DNA of 64,000 nt from Salticus scenicus (taxonomy: Eukaryota; Arthropoda; Arachnida; Araneae; Salticidae), in the NCBI GenBank assembly GCA_963930645.1, contig OZ005653.1, positions 116,628,259 to 116,692,258 of the forward strand. Reading direction: 5' to 3'. Both the position numbers and the translations under genes were made by a program. Positions 22,688 through 34,954 of this stretch are shown piece after piece (within the stretch, counting starts at the first letter, position 1; each line of letters opens with the position of its first letter). The notes beneath the pieces are model-generated. The model did no database searches. It saw only the letters and a list, made by a program, of their open reading frames with translations, and was not told where the DNA came from.

Positions 22688-23473
22688 CAGTACCCGCCGC
22701 TTATTAAAATCACATTCGTCCTGAGCCAAAGTGATTTTCTTAAGCGGCTGATTTTTATATCCGGCGAACGTTTCTGCACACAAGAAAAAAGTATCACTTA
22801 CTTGAATTTGGAAAGAAATTTCAAAAGGTAATGAATAATGGAATTAATAAACAATATTAATTTTTGAAAGATAATTGATTATTTGTTCCTTCAATATAAT
22901 AAATTAAATACATCTCAAGTTCCGATGCACTTTTTTTTTAGGACAATCATCATTATTTTGCCGAAAGTTCACGCTATTCTTTAAATTTAAAATCCTTACG
23001 TTTTAACTTTTTGCTTCTTAGTTATTTCAAAATAATTATTAGAAATTGTCTTTTAATAATTGAAAAAAAAGTATATATATATATTACTTGTATATCAAAT
23101 CAAATTTGTAACGCATTACCGCGCTTTAAAGAATACATTCCTTAAAATAATTACTGAGACAAGTGATAGTTATTTAATTTATTATTATGCTGCAAGTGGG
23201 AAATTTTCAACAAAGAGAGATAACGGAGATTGCTGTGTTTTATTTTCATATATATATATATATATATAAAAGTGTAAATAAAAAAGTTTGTTTAGCGTGC
23301 ATAAATAACATTTTTGCTGCTGAAGAGATATTTTTGAGTTTATTAAGCGGCGATGGTGATTTTATTAAGTGGCGGTTTTAAAATAGTTTATATTGATTTG
23401 ATTCCGGTCCTGGCAATTTGATCGTATTAAGCGGCGGATTTTATTAACCAGTGAATTTATTAAGCGATAGTTA

Positions 23474-23476
<3 letters not shown>
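22688..23476. mobile_element. pogo/Tigger-like MITE
   Basis: The left end CAGTACCCGCCGCTTATTAA is flanked by TA (22686-22687); the right end AAGCGATAGTTACTG is flanked by TA (23477-23478). Near the right end the phrase ATTAAGCGGCG occurs several times (about 23343, 23367 and 23429), echoing the left end in inverse orientation. 789 bp, no transposase. The CAGTA...CGCTTATT ends resemble pogo/Tigger elements. Confidence 0.75.

Positions 23477-23528
<52 letters not shown>
23477..23528. repeat. (TA)n microsatellite at the MITE target site
   Basis: About 24 TA units directly after the MITE right end; the target TA may be part of it. Confidence 0.9.
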
Positions 23529-23529
<1 letters not shown>

Positions 23530-25085
23530 GTGTGTGTGTATGTAAACTCGCGCAATTTTACTGCATAAAAAGTGCTGTAAATTTGCTCATAAAACATACA
23601 AATTAAATAAAATAGTCACCACGTGGTATAACATTACTTAAAAATTCGGGAACATTCTTTAAAAAAAAAAAAATAATAAATAAAAAATGTCTACTTTATC
23701 AAGAGAATCAACTTCTGGGTGTTGGTGATTCCAAGACACGCGAATCGGCAATGTATTGCTAACTTCAGATTTTTTGTTTTTGTTTTTTTTTTTTTTTTTT
23801 GCTAATTGTGGCATTGTTTCATAATAAAATTATTGTAATGCATTTCCTATTTACAAATATAATATCGCAAGAATTTAATGCTGTGCATATTTCTTTTCAC
23901 AAACTATTGTAGCAAGGTTGTAGCCAAGGTTGGGGAGGGTGAGTCAAACCCCCTCCTCTTGAATTTTCGCAATTTCCTGAAAATTTTTGAGTAATTCTGC
24001 TTTTTTAATGCTCAATACTTATGTCCTAAATTTTAAACCCCCTCCGAATTTTTTCTCCGGCTACGGCCTTCAAAACTAGAGAAAAATGTAAAACCAACTC
24101 CTAAGTTGACTTTAATCTTTTTGTACGTATATTATTATAGCATTTGGTATTTAAATTATGAATCTCAATATATTTAATTAAAGATCTTATAGAGATCAAA
24201 ATTGATTACAATAATTAATATCATAACTATTAAGAACAATAATAATTAATCAATATTAAGGTCCATAATATTGATAGGTTGCTAATATTAAATATTAATT
24301 TCTTAAAAGTCAGATTATCATAATTAAGACAATTTGCTTTTTTTTTTTTTAATTAGGTTTTTAACATTAAAGAAATTTCTATAAGATTTCCAGGTACAAC
24401 TTATAATATTTCATGTAAATGAGAATCATATTATTAGAAGATTATAAAAGGCAGTTACATAATTTATTTTATTTCAATTTTATGTTATTATTCTACTAAG
24501 TGATATCAGGTACTCTATGGACTTCTAAAAAAATAATAAAACTTTTATTATTCTACTTAGTGATATCAGGTACTCTATAGACTTCTAAAAAAATAATAAA
24601 ACTTTTATAATTAAATTATTTTCTGTTCTAACTTAAAGTTTAAAATGATATAATAAATGTTAAAAACTATTTCATACTTCCATGTACTATCTACTTAGAT
24701 AATTCTCATCTTTTTTTTTTTTTTTTTTTTTTTTAGTATTATTTCGTTAATACAGTTTTTTAAATCTTTTCTTTATATTATTAAGAATTTTGTAGATATA
24801 AATTTAAAGTAATCTGAAAACGCATTCTTTAAAAGAATTTAGCTTTCACCAATAATCAGGCATAAGTCCTATGCAAATTACCATGCTCAACATTTTAATG
24901 TCTTTAATTGATTTTTTATACATTCCGAGACACCCAAGATACATTATCTTATAATGAGGCTAAAAGTAACGACTTCATATTAAACTAAGAGATTTTCATT
25001 TCTTATTCAATTCAATTATGAAAAGGATTTTCATGTAATTTTATTTCCTTTGCATGGCATTTTCTACTTAACAGTTCAATGCGAT

Positions 25086-25116
<31 letters not shown>

Positions 25117-25476
25117 TGTTTAATTTCAAATCAGATAAATTTCAGAAAAACAGAATCGTATTTTCATTTTCTTCATTAGCTTTCTCCTCTTTAGAACTAG
25201 TTTTATGGCAGATGCTTTTAGAAAATTTAAAGTCATAAGTTAATTTATTCTTTTTTTTTTTTTTTTTACTTTTAAAAAGGATACTTTGAATTTAAATTAA
25301 CTTTTTTTTTTTTTTTTTTTTTTTAATCAAAAAAAGACATTTGGAACTTTTGGAAGTACAAGTAATTACGTTTTTTTACATTTTATCCTGAAAAATAGAT
25401 TACTTAGTTTCTTTTCGTGACATTTTTGGCATAGGAATTTTGGCTTGTAGAAGAATAATTAATTTAAAAGTTTAGC

Positions 25477-25517
<41 letters not shown>

Positions 25518-26369
25518 TATATACAATAGCATAATACTATTATTCTGTAACAAATGTAAGTTCTAAGAAGTGAGATAATACAAAAAAATCAATAAAAATG
25601 CTAAATCATACTAATAATAAATACTTTATTAGGGTATATGTTGAATTATTTACGCAAATGGGTAAGTGATTTCTGTTTATCTGTAAATGTAAAGACAAGT
25701 TTAACAGATAATATGCCTGATCACCTATCCAATAAAAGGATACAATCCAACAGTATAAGAAAAAAGATAAATAAAAGCAAAAATTTTTTTTAATCAAATC
25801 AATTGCTTACAAAAAAAAAAAAAAAAAAAAAAAAAAGCATTTAATGCACATATTAAAAGAACGTTAATGCACGTTACTGTAAACAAATTAAAAATATTCT
25901 ATCAGTTAAAGGTTGCAGTGAATAAAGTATTAGTAAATTTATTACAAAGTAATTTTAAGAATTGCTATAAATTTAAACAAAATAATTGTCTTACAGCAAA
26001 ATAATAAAATTATGCATAATAATTTATTAAAATAAATATATTAATGAATAAAATAATACTGAAAATATTTAAAATTATTTCTTAGTAATCTAGTCAACAC
26101 AGGTCTGGAAAAACTTTAAAAAAAAACTTTTTTTTTTCCCTTTCAATACTGGTTTGCAATAACAAATCACTTATTTTATTACACACAGAACAATTTTCAT
26201 TTATAAAACAAATGAAAAAATTACAAGTATTAAAAAGTTTGCGTTTAAAATTTTAATCATTTTTATAAGTTTTATTTTCCATATGCAAAACTCTTAATAA
26301 GCTGAATTTAAATCTTTCGAATGTAAAACTATCTTAGGATTTAGTAGTGTTGAAGAGTCTTGTGTAGAG
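23529..26369. other. AT-rich non-coding stretch with homopolymers
   Basis: T or A runs of 18-30 bases lie at about 24712-24734, 25089-25116, 25251-25267, 25303-25324 and 25810-25837, and (TA)n at 25478-25523. A pair GTAGCCAAGG (about 23925) and GGCTACGGCC (about 24058) encloses runs of GGGGAGGG and CCCCCTCC and may be a worn MITE. No gene seen. Confidence 0.55.
24486..24607. repeat. tandem duplication, two 60-bp units
   Basis: Units run TTATTCTACT-AGTGATATC through CTTCTAAAAAAATAATAAAA, period exactly 60, with two substitutions. Confidence 0.9.
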
Positions 26370-26440
26370 CAGGGGTGGCCAACCCGTGGCCCGTTGGCCG
26401 CATCCGGCCCTCCGTGTAGTTTCGTGCGGCCCACGAGGAG
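26370..26440 (+). mobile_element. single hAT-type terminus
   Basis: CAGGGGTGGCCAACCCGTGG followed by CCCG and GCATCCGGCCC is a terminus pattern widespread in hAT elements of animals. The opposite end (CCACCCCTG) is not found in the window downstream, so the element is truncated. No transposase is visible. Confidence 0.6.
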
Positions 26441-26459
26441 TCTAACGATATTTAAATTT

Positions 26460-26805
26460 TGGCAAATTTAGTTAAAAGTTTAAAAATTAATAAATCCTTT
26501 CTCACTTTTCGAAATAAAAATACCTTCCAACGATCATGGTAGCTAAATCACACTGTTGTAATGAAATTGTTATTAGATCCAGTATTTGTTCTTTTTATTA
26601 AACTTCTTAATGTATAGTCATAATTTTTTCCCGATTGTGTTCTTAATTTATGAATAAAAAAAAAAAATGTGTTTCTGCTCCGAATCTTCACTCCGCCCTC
26701 CCCCCAAAAAAGTATATACTTTCATTGCCATAAAAATTTGCGCACCAAGAAAGAGTTGTCAGAATGAAAGGAAATTTTACATACGTAAGTGCAATGTTGA
26801 TATAA
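26460..26805. other. AT-rich sequence beside the hAT end
   Basis: No ORF or terminal motif that can be assigned. A short C-rich patch lies at 26688-26708. Confidence 0.45.
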
Positions 26806-27889
26806 GTAAACGATTACAAAATCAAAGCGAAATGATCATTTATTACAGTAAAAATTACGGAAGAATGGAGGTTACTGTACTCTGTTGAACCACCTCTAGC
26901 GTGAATGTACGATGTGATACGGGCAAGCATTGTGGCATGCAAGTCCCGTATGATGTCCTGCGGCATCTCGTTCCACATTTGTTGTAAACGTGCCTCTAAT
27001 TCGTCTAAACTCATCGGCTGCCAAATTTGCCATCCCAGACAATAGTCCAAGTTATCCCATCAATTGGTGACAAATCTGATATCGAACAAGCCAGGAAAGG
27101 GTGGTATTTTAGGGTGGTATTGTGACGGAGGCAGTCCTGTGACACCCTTGCTGTGTGTGGCTGAACATTGCCGTGTTGAAAAACGTCTCCTGGGAGCCCT
27201 CTCATAAGGGACAACCCCTATGGCTGAAGCATGTTACGAACGTACCGCTGGTCTGGCATGGTGCAGTGGATCAATATTAGGGATGACCGTGTATCGTATG
27301 CAATGTCATCCCATACCAATACCATCACATCATCTGTGGGTGAGGTTTGCAACAGTAATGCAAAGGCAGGATTGAGGTGTTTACCATGATGCCTCCACAC
27401 ATGTACATGTTTGTCATCACTGCCCAAATTGAATCTGAATTCGTCGCTGAAGACGAACTGGTTCCATTTGGTTGCAATCCAACCCCGTTGAACCCGACAC
27501 CACTCCAAACGGAGGATAGAGGGTTATTATTGGCAACATATGTAACAGACGTCGCGATAGTAAATGCCTTTCAGCCAGGGACCTTGCGGTGGTACGTACA
27601 GACACAGGGACAGTTCATACAGGAATAGGTGTTGCTCATGTCCGTATATCGGACAACGAGACAGTTGGCGCTATGCGTATGTTTCGTATGATATGACGGT
27701 TCTTTCGACTATTGATCTGTCGAGCACGTCCTGAGCCTAGTTGCCGTGTAAGGGACCTCTCTTTTGTCCACTAGTCACAACACCTCCTCACAGTAAAATC
27801 AGAACGACCTAGGTGGCTGGTTACTCACCAAGCTGATCATTTTTATATTCTTAAAGTCTAAGAATATAAAAATTTGGAGATTGTTTACT
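26806..27889 (-). mobile_element. Tc1/Tc3-like transposon, inactivated
   Basis: Inverted ends AGTAAAC-ATT-C-AAAT are recognisable at about 26806 and 27889, each followed inward by AAATGATCA, giving about 1.08 kb. The right end contains a perfect 14-bp palindrome pair (TTTTTATATTCTTA, 5-bp loop). The transposase on the minus strand is broken. Confidence 0.75.
26870..27640 (-). pseudogene. Tc1/Tc3-like transposase, frameshifted
   Basis: Minus-strand fragments in order: FVFSDEFRFNL (first catalytic Asp, about 27450), VHVWRHHGKHLNPAF, the VQPHTARVSQDCL block that follows the second catalytic Asp (about 27150; that Asp reads as another residue in GNVQPH), DLSPIDGI with Asp where the third catalytic Glu is expected (about 27080), and a C-terminal LDELEARLQQMWNEMPQDII stretch (about 26930-27010). 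At least two frameshifts separate the parts, and the helix-turn-helix N-terminus is missing or decayed. This is the most common Tc1 subtype in arthropod genomes by its block wording. Confidence 0.9.
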
Positions 27890-30855
27890 CCGGTTATATT
27901 TTTTTTAAGTAACTTTAGTATATATCGTAACTTTTATCGCAAAAATTGATTAATTAGTTCAAATCACATTTACTTTAATTGGAAATTCGTAATTTATTAG
28001 GTTAAAGAGGATTAACTATCCTGTCAATTTTACATGATACGGTATTCCTGATACTGATTTCCCCCTCTCGCCCAGCCACTTCAAATTTCAAGACTATGCG
28101 CTACAAAAGTTTTCCTTCTTACCAGCCGTGGCAAAAATTAAAAATTCCCGTTTTTTTTTTTTTTTTCTAGTTTGAATTTTCGTTCGTCGTTCAGCAGTTT
28201 CGGTGTTTAGCTCCCCCTCCCCCTATCAGGCCTCCTCTTTTCGGCGTAATTCTGAGTGCACAACTTATCATCTCGGCTTCCCTTGCGTTTCCCCCCTACC
28301 CAAAATTCAAAAAATAAAGCAAAATTATTTTTTTTTCTCTCTTCCTTTTGGCTCTCTGATAGTTGTGCACATTTTCAAAATTTCTGCACCCAGGTAGCGT
28401 GCCTGTGCGCTTCCTACCTTGTGCGATCTGGAGGTGTGGTGTGCCAGTCGAGCTTTATGTGTCCAGAAGCAGAAGTCGCAACCCTGCCTTACCAGAGCTG
28501 TCTTGTGATGTCACCTTGTTGCCTAGCTGAAGAGTAGTCCTCTCTCCCGATTGAAGTCAGAAGCCTGAACGAGTCATCGGACACAGCTCATTCTCTGTAG
28601 CGTCTAGATTACTGTCTGGCAGTAGGCAGCTATCATGCAGTGATCCGGCGATTTATTCGCTCCGGCGGACAGCATCCAACCCGTTAAGCTTGGCACGTCC
28701 AGGCATGCAGGGGCTGTCCAAAGGTTTCAATGAGTCTCAATGATACGGTAGATTCAAATTTAAAGTGGAAATGCATTTTTCAAAAAAGTAGGATTAAAAT
28801 TTGTTACACAAATACATTAAACACTTAACGATACATCATTATAGCAAGATACGTTCGTATGGATCCTGTTACAAATTTATTGTTGGTAATGCTACCCATT
28901 CTAAAATGAGATCGCACGGTCCTCCATGTTTCCATCCATGTTATATCTGGAGAGGCGATCCGCTCTATGAAGAACCAATATTGTCATGGCATGTTTCCGG
29001 GCAATTCTTAAGGGTGTCCCAGACCGTCATGTTCTTAGTCAGACTAAGGACATGATTCGACAAGGATTTACTTAACAAAACAGTTTTAAGTGTACTTTTT
29101 TAACATCGGGAATATTGGCTAGTGCTCGTTTACTTTTGCTGCCGACTGTAAGATTAGTTTGACGTAAAACACTCACACTCAGTTACCCCTTCTAATATTA
29201 TAGTTGAAATTCAAACAAAATACACAAAAAATATTTTTGTCTGTACGGCATTTAATAAGTTAAAAAGATGTATGTTGGTAAATATATCTTACAAACATAT
29301 ATATTTGGAAATATATGTTTGTAAAAATGAAAGACAGATATTCATAGTTTAGGCTTTTACATAAGAAGAACATAAATTACATTAATATTAGTCTACAAAT
29401 TTTTGTAATAATTCTAGACATAACATCCATTCTAGAGAAATTGCCTACTTTTATTATTGCATCTGTTATCTGATACAGTGCACTAATGTTGCAATTTTTA
29501 ACGGAATCTGTTATTGAATTTATTGTTCGTTTAAATAATATATACTTACATATTTATAAATTACAGTATCTGAAAAATAAAAAGATATTGTAGAATACAA
29601 TTAATTGCATGTCTAAATATAAAGGTTTCAGCTCCTGTTATTCTCAAAATAATTAATTTTCTGTTATTTAAAAAATAATAACAAAATATTACTAACAGGA
29701 AAACTTTTGAAACTTTAATATTCGCAATTTTATACTTATCATGTTACTTTTATCATAAGTTTATATTTCAGTAACCTCTTACTAATGTTTCATTCGCAAT
29801 TTTCGATAATCACTTTCGTTTTATGTACGACAGATCTCGTTCCCTGTTTCGGGCAGCGTTTTTTTTTTAACCAATTTTTATGTATTACATTGAATAAAAG
29901 TTTGTTATTGTAACTGCCCGAATTTTTGTCCAGGTTAATAGATTTTATCAAAAATTGGTACACTTATTACAGAGGACAAAATTTAATCAAAGTTGTGTTT
30001 TTTAGTTCGATCGGATAATTGGTTCAAAAGATAATAATGAATAAAAACTCTCTTTTAACTATAACATTATTGGAAAGAATAAAAATACATTGATACCAAA
30101 TATAAATAAGTAAATAAGTAAATCTATTTCTTTTTATGTCGGAAAAAAAGGAATGAGCAACCATTTATTTATTTATTTATTTATTTATTTATTTTATTAA
30201 AAAATTTTGAGAAAAATCGTGTTAAAGAAATAGAAGAGCTTCAGTATAGAACCCCATGGAGAAATTTGAAATTTGGCACCAAAGTAGCTCGGACGTCACT
30301 CGCCAAGATCTTTACTTACACAACTGCGATAGCCATTTTAATTCATCCCCGTAGTGACAACAAAAACTTAAAAGCCGCTAAGGGGCTATGCTAAAGCTAT
30401 GCCAAATAAATTTTAAGAAATGGATATAGTAACCGATGCTACGGAATTAAACACAGTTTTATATGGAATTATAGGTTAAATTAAGTCTTGGCATACTAAA
30501 TTAAATTTTTGGTGGGTGAACTTTAAACCTATTTCTTAGAAAACAGAAACAGGCTTGGGGTTTTCTTTTTATTTATTTATTTTTGTTCGTTGCATTTTCA
30601 GAAAGAGTGAGAAAAGCTAAAACTGTGTTATGACTTCGCAATTTTTTTTTTTTTTTTAACTTTTTCTATTATTTTAACAAGATAAAATTAAAAAAAATAA
30701 CAATAAAAATAACTGAAAAATCCTTTATCAGACATAAAGTGTTATGAAGTGTTTTTGCGAATTTAATAAATTTTGAAAAATATCTTTTTTAGATTGCATA
30801 ATTTTTTAATTTATAATCATATTAGCATGAAAATAGACAGTTTCAGTCTGATACT
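27890..30855. other. mixed stretch: GC-richer 28.0-29.05 kb, then AT-rich
   Basis: 28040-29050 is GC-richer than its flanks and contains pyrimidine-rich stretches. Plus-strand ORFs at 28203-28537 and 28801-29055 have no recognisable domain. It may be the body of an unidentified element. 29050-30850 is AT-rich, with a (TTTA)n tract at about 30163-30195 and a GC-richer patch at 30245-30400. No gene assigned. Confidence 0.45.
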
Positions 30856-30856
30856 A

Positions 30857-30905
30857 CAGGGTGGCTACAAAATACTGTTGCAAATATCGAATCGTTTTAT
30901 TGTAC
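30857..30905 (+). mobile_element. single mariner/MITE-like terminus
   Basis: TACAGGGTGGCTACAAAAT resembles the CAGGGTG ends of TA-inserting elements such as the MITE at 15310. No inverse partner was found in the next several kb. Confidence 0.3.
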
Positions 30906-31654
30906 AAATATAAAATAGAAACTGATAAATACGCCAACAGGATAAACACTATCAATGAAAGTTAACCTTTAAATAATTTGATTGGAATCGATCGCCATAT
31001 TTATCTATTACTAACGATAATCTCTTACACCATAGTCCAATTGCGGCACGAACCATTTTAAGAGCCCTTTAGAATTAAAAAATTGAAGATGAGGGGAGTC
31101 AAAAATCCATAGGAAATAGCATGGAAAGGCAAAAACAAATTCGCAAACTCACAAGTAGGGGGGGGGGGGGGAATAAACAAACACCAGTAAGAAAATATAC
31201 GAAAAATAGACAAGAAAAAGAAACAGGAGCGCGGGAATAGTTGGCTCAGGGGCTCTAAAATTATCACAGAGGCCTAGTTACATCTTGCCTAAATTGTGCA
31301 CTTACAGAAAGTTGCCAATCACACAACTAGAAAGAGATATTGTTTTACCAAACGATTAAAATTAAATCTTAATTTGATTGTTACAATATTTAGTAGTCAC
31401 ACTGTGAATTTATATATCACGAACTAGGAGAAAGTAATCAGTATATGGGTGCTTTAATCACAGCTTTGTAAGCTGTGGATGAAATTAGAAGCACATGCAG
31501 GAAGCATATTTACTGCCTCTTCATTTTTTCTAAGCTTCAGTCGTTAAATAAAGTTTTATAATCAACAAAACCGAAGATACTACAAAAATCTGTCTAGAAA
31601 TTAATGTGTATCGAATTTAAATGTTAAAATTATTAAGCTACCACTTTTTTTTTT

Positions 31655-31684
31655 ACACCTTATGGTGTTATCACCATAAGGTGT
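31655..31684. other. perfect 13-bp hairpin
   Basis: ACACCTTATGGTG, loop TTAT, CACCATAAGGTGT. It is preceded by a T run. There is no gene next to it, so a terminator or regulatory role is not implied. Confidence 0.9.
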
Positions 31685-31689
31685 AGTTC

Positions 31690-31727
31690 AAGAATACACA
31701 GTTCTCATAAGAATACACAGTTCTCAT
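31690..31727. repeat. tandem pair of 19-bp units
   Basis: AAGAATACACAGTTCTCAT occurs twice in direct succession, five bases after the 31655 hairpin. Confidence 0.95.
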
Positions 31728-33138
31728 TCATCTTAAATATAATTTAATGATGTTAGTTAGTACAGTAATTAAGTAAATACTAATATACAACATAGTATCA
31801 GTATAGTACGTATATAAATATGTAAATGTAATTATTTATACTAGTGACATGTATTATCATTTATTATGATTTGTTTAAACAATTTTATTGATAAATCTAG
31901 TTGTACGAATCATCCCAATAAAGGCGGCATTTTATAATATTTTATCATTTGTTTCATAGTAAAATGAACAATGCAAAAAACTATACGAGTTATATTACAA
32001 TTAATTGTATTTAAAATACAGTTTTATGATCCTTCAGTTTCATAAAGAAATATATAGAATTAATAAAACAAAGTCTTTAAAGTTAAATGTAAAATAAATA
32101 AGAAATAAGTAAAACAAAAATGAATATATATTTTTTTTTCTACAAATTCTGTGCTTTCACATGAAAAATTACATAAGATGAATACAGAGCATAAATGAAT
32201 AATGTAATGGAACAGAAAAAACATTAAATCTATTCACATATGTAACCTTCATATCATAATATGCACGTTACTACTTTGTCATGATATTTTTTAAATACTA
32301 ACGAAAATTATAATTCAGTTGTAAATTTTAATAAATAGGGTTTCTTTTCTTCAACTATGGTTTTAATAGCATCCTATGAAATTTTGATGAGCAAAAAAAA
32401 CTATAATTTTTAATTTCCAGACATACTTAAAGATTTGAAACAAATAATTTAAAATCTCATGTACAATTTTTTTTTTTAACACTGATAGCGTAGCTCTTAA
32501 ATTGCTTGAAATATCATTTTCCTTTCACTTAGCGGATTAAAAAAAAAAAAAATGCATTTTGAAAAAAAAATCTTCACTGATTTTCCTCACTCATAAATGT
32601 GTTGAAGAACATGGTATCAAATGAAATTATGGCTGGACAATAACCGAGCTATTCAATAGGATGATTATTTTTCTGCTCATAAACAGAGAGAGAGAGAGTA
32701 TAAAAGAAGTTTTGTACACGACATAAAAACTCTATAAATGATGTTTTATTGATTAGTCAAACATTTTTTTTACAGAAAAGAAGGTGTGTGACCATGCGAA
32801 TGTAGAATATTTAGATAATGTCCCAACACTTTAAAATTTGATCTGTAATGGTTAGTATTTGACTCGTAAAATTTGCCTCAGTTCTGCTGGGGAATTTTTT
32901 TTTTCAACTCCATAACTACAAGATAGTACAGAATTAATATTAAATATTACCTTGAAATAAACGTAAAGGTCCAACATTTGAGTATTGGACAGACCACTTT
33001 TCGATCTCGTAAAAACTATTTTGGCCAGTCATTCATACATCATTTATATAGATGATCAAAGTTATATTTAATACCAAAAACTATATTTTTTTTAAATATA
33101 ATGTCTTTGAAAAAAATTAACAAAGGAATTTATAATGC

Positions 33139-33172
<34 letters not shown>

Positions 33173-34363
33173 TAAAACCAAATTAAATAGTACTGCAACA
33201 AACAAAAACTATGCATGACTTATAATAACACAAAAATACTTTTTAATCGGTACTTTCCAGCCTACTAATCTACAGGTAGTAAAATATACTAACGAAAAAT
33301 CTTCCCATTGATGCAATGTATTCGTATGTTTCACATGCTCTCTATTTGTCCAATTAATAAAAATTGTTCAAGAAATATTTCTATTTCATATGATAAAGAT
33401 TTAAAATACCGAATTTCTACTACCTGCTAATAGGTGCTTTTGATTTATTCCAATAAACAGACACACTCATGCACGTAACCAAACTTAAACTTGATTTCTG
33501 GACTCTGGGAACCTGAAAACTTGTAATTGTATTAAAAACCCTGTTTCATAAATTTTGCCCAGAAACAATACTTCCTCTTTAATATAAGAATAAGGAAATG
33601 TAAAGTATTTAACTAAGCAAAATAACTTATTTAGGTGATAAAAAATAAGAGTATTGATATTCGCAGTAAGTCGCATTAATATCAATATTTCTATTTATTA
33701 ATAGTTTAAATTAATATTTATTCTACAAAAAATGCCTCATATTTAATACCATGGTTGCTACGAGTAATTCAAATTGACAGTAATCTTATTAGATACAAAA
33801 TTAAAATTATGATTACAAACTCTGGAAAAAATGTAATTAAATTTAATCACTCCGTTTCATGGTTTTTTCTTAATATGGAAGATTAAAATTAGTTAGAAAT
33901 AACATTACCTTTAAAGCTAAAGCAATTATGAAACATTCGTTTATGAGACAGAAAATGCATTAATTTTTCATTAATCTCATTATTTCTCCATGTCTAAGAA
34001 GTACTGAAAAATTCTACAGATGAATATCCTCTTTGTTTTTTTTTTTTTTTTGTTGTTGTTTTTTTGTTGTTGTTGTTCGGATACTTTTTAAACCATAAAA
34101 TAATCGTCGTGTAGGCACACTGAGTATTAATTTAAAACATTGATATGCTTTTTTAAAATAAATTCACAATATAAATTAGATTTTATTCATATTTAGGAGA
34201 TTTTTTTTTCTAATTTTTATTCCTCTAAAAGGATATCAATGAAAATTTTTAATTAACTTTTAAATTATTATTTGCTCTTAATATAATTTCATTATACTAC
34301 ATAAATAAATCCAAATTTTAAAAACTGCTTTGAAAAAAAAAAAAAAAATGCATTCATTTTTAA

Positions 34364-34587
34364 CCCCTTAACGCGCGCTGTCCTCGCTGCGAGGACGCAA
34401 AATTGAAGATCCAGCTGCAAAAATTCTACCCGAAAATTTCTTATCAAAAATTTACGTTTATAACATAACAGAAAAGCCTGGTTTTTTTTTAACTTTAAAA
34501 TTTAAAATTTCTTTTAGTTTAATTTAGTTCATGAATTCCGGTGGCAATATAATTTAAATGATCCGAATTGTCTTGCGCCGCAAAGGG
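34364..34587. mobile_element. piggyBac-like MITE, 224 bp
   Basis: It is bounded by TTAA at 34360-34363 and 34588-34591, the piggyBac target. The left end starts CCCCTTAACGCGC and the right end in inverse reads CCCTTTGCGGCGC, like the CCC-rich ends of piggyBac elements. A small hairpin (GTCCTCG, loop CTG, CGAGGAC) lies at about 34379-34395. No transposase. Confidence 0.7.
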
Positions 34588-34661
34588 TTAATGACAGTGA
34601 ATTAAGAGAGAGAGAGAAAAAAAAAGCACATCGAAATTTTCTTAAAAAATCCACACTTGTA

Positions 34662-34920
34662 CACTGTAAATACAAGTGTCTGAAATTCAGACACAGTTGT
34701 GTCTAAAATGGGTGTTCAATTTTAAGATGCTAAAAAAGTGTCTTAGTTGTTTCAGACACTTGAAGTATCTTAAAAGGCACATCGTTTCAAACTCGAAGTG
34801 TCTGAAATTCCGCCATCTTTGATCCTGTCTACAGTGAATATTTTTTCATAAATAAATAAATAAAAAGATGCGTTTTATACTGTTTACCTGTAAAAAATAT
34901 ATTTTAGAATCTCCTAGAGC

Positions 34921-34954
<34 letters not shown>

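Larger units (their letters stand above)
30906..34359. other. AT-rich non-coding stretch
   Basis: It contains a G run at 31158-31170, A runs at about 32538-32552 and 33142-33169 and an AG microsatellite at 32685-32699. ORFs at 31058-31267 and 33485-33685 lack any motif. No gene seen. Confidence 0.55.

Noticed and set aside
30857..30905. Complete mariner MITE starting TACAGGGTGG
   Set aside because: No inverse end found; recorded only as a single terminus at low confidence.
31655..31684. Transcription terminator hairpin
   Set aside because: A perfect stem beside a T run resembles a bacterial terminator, but the window is eukaryotic and no gene is adjacent.
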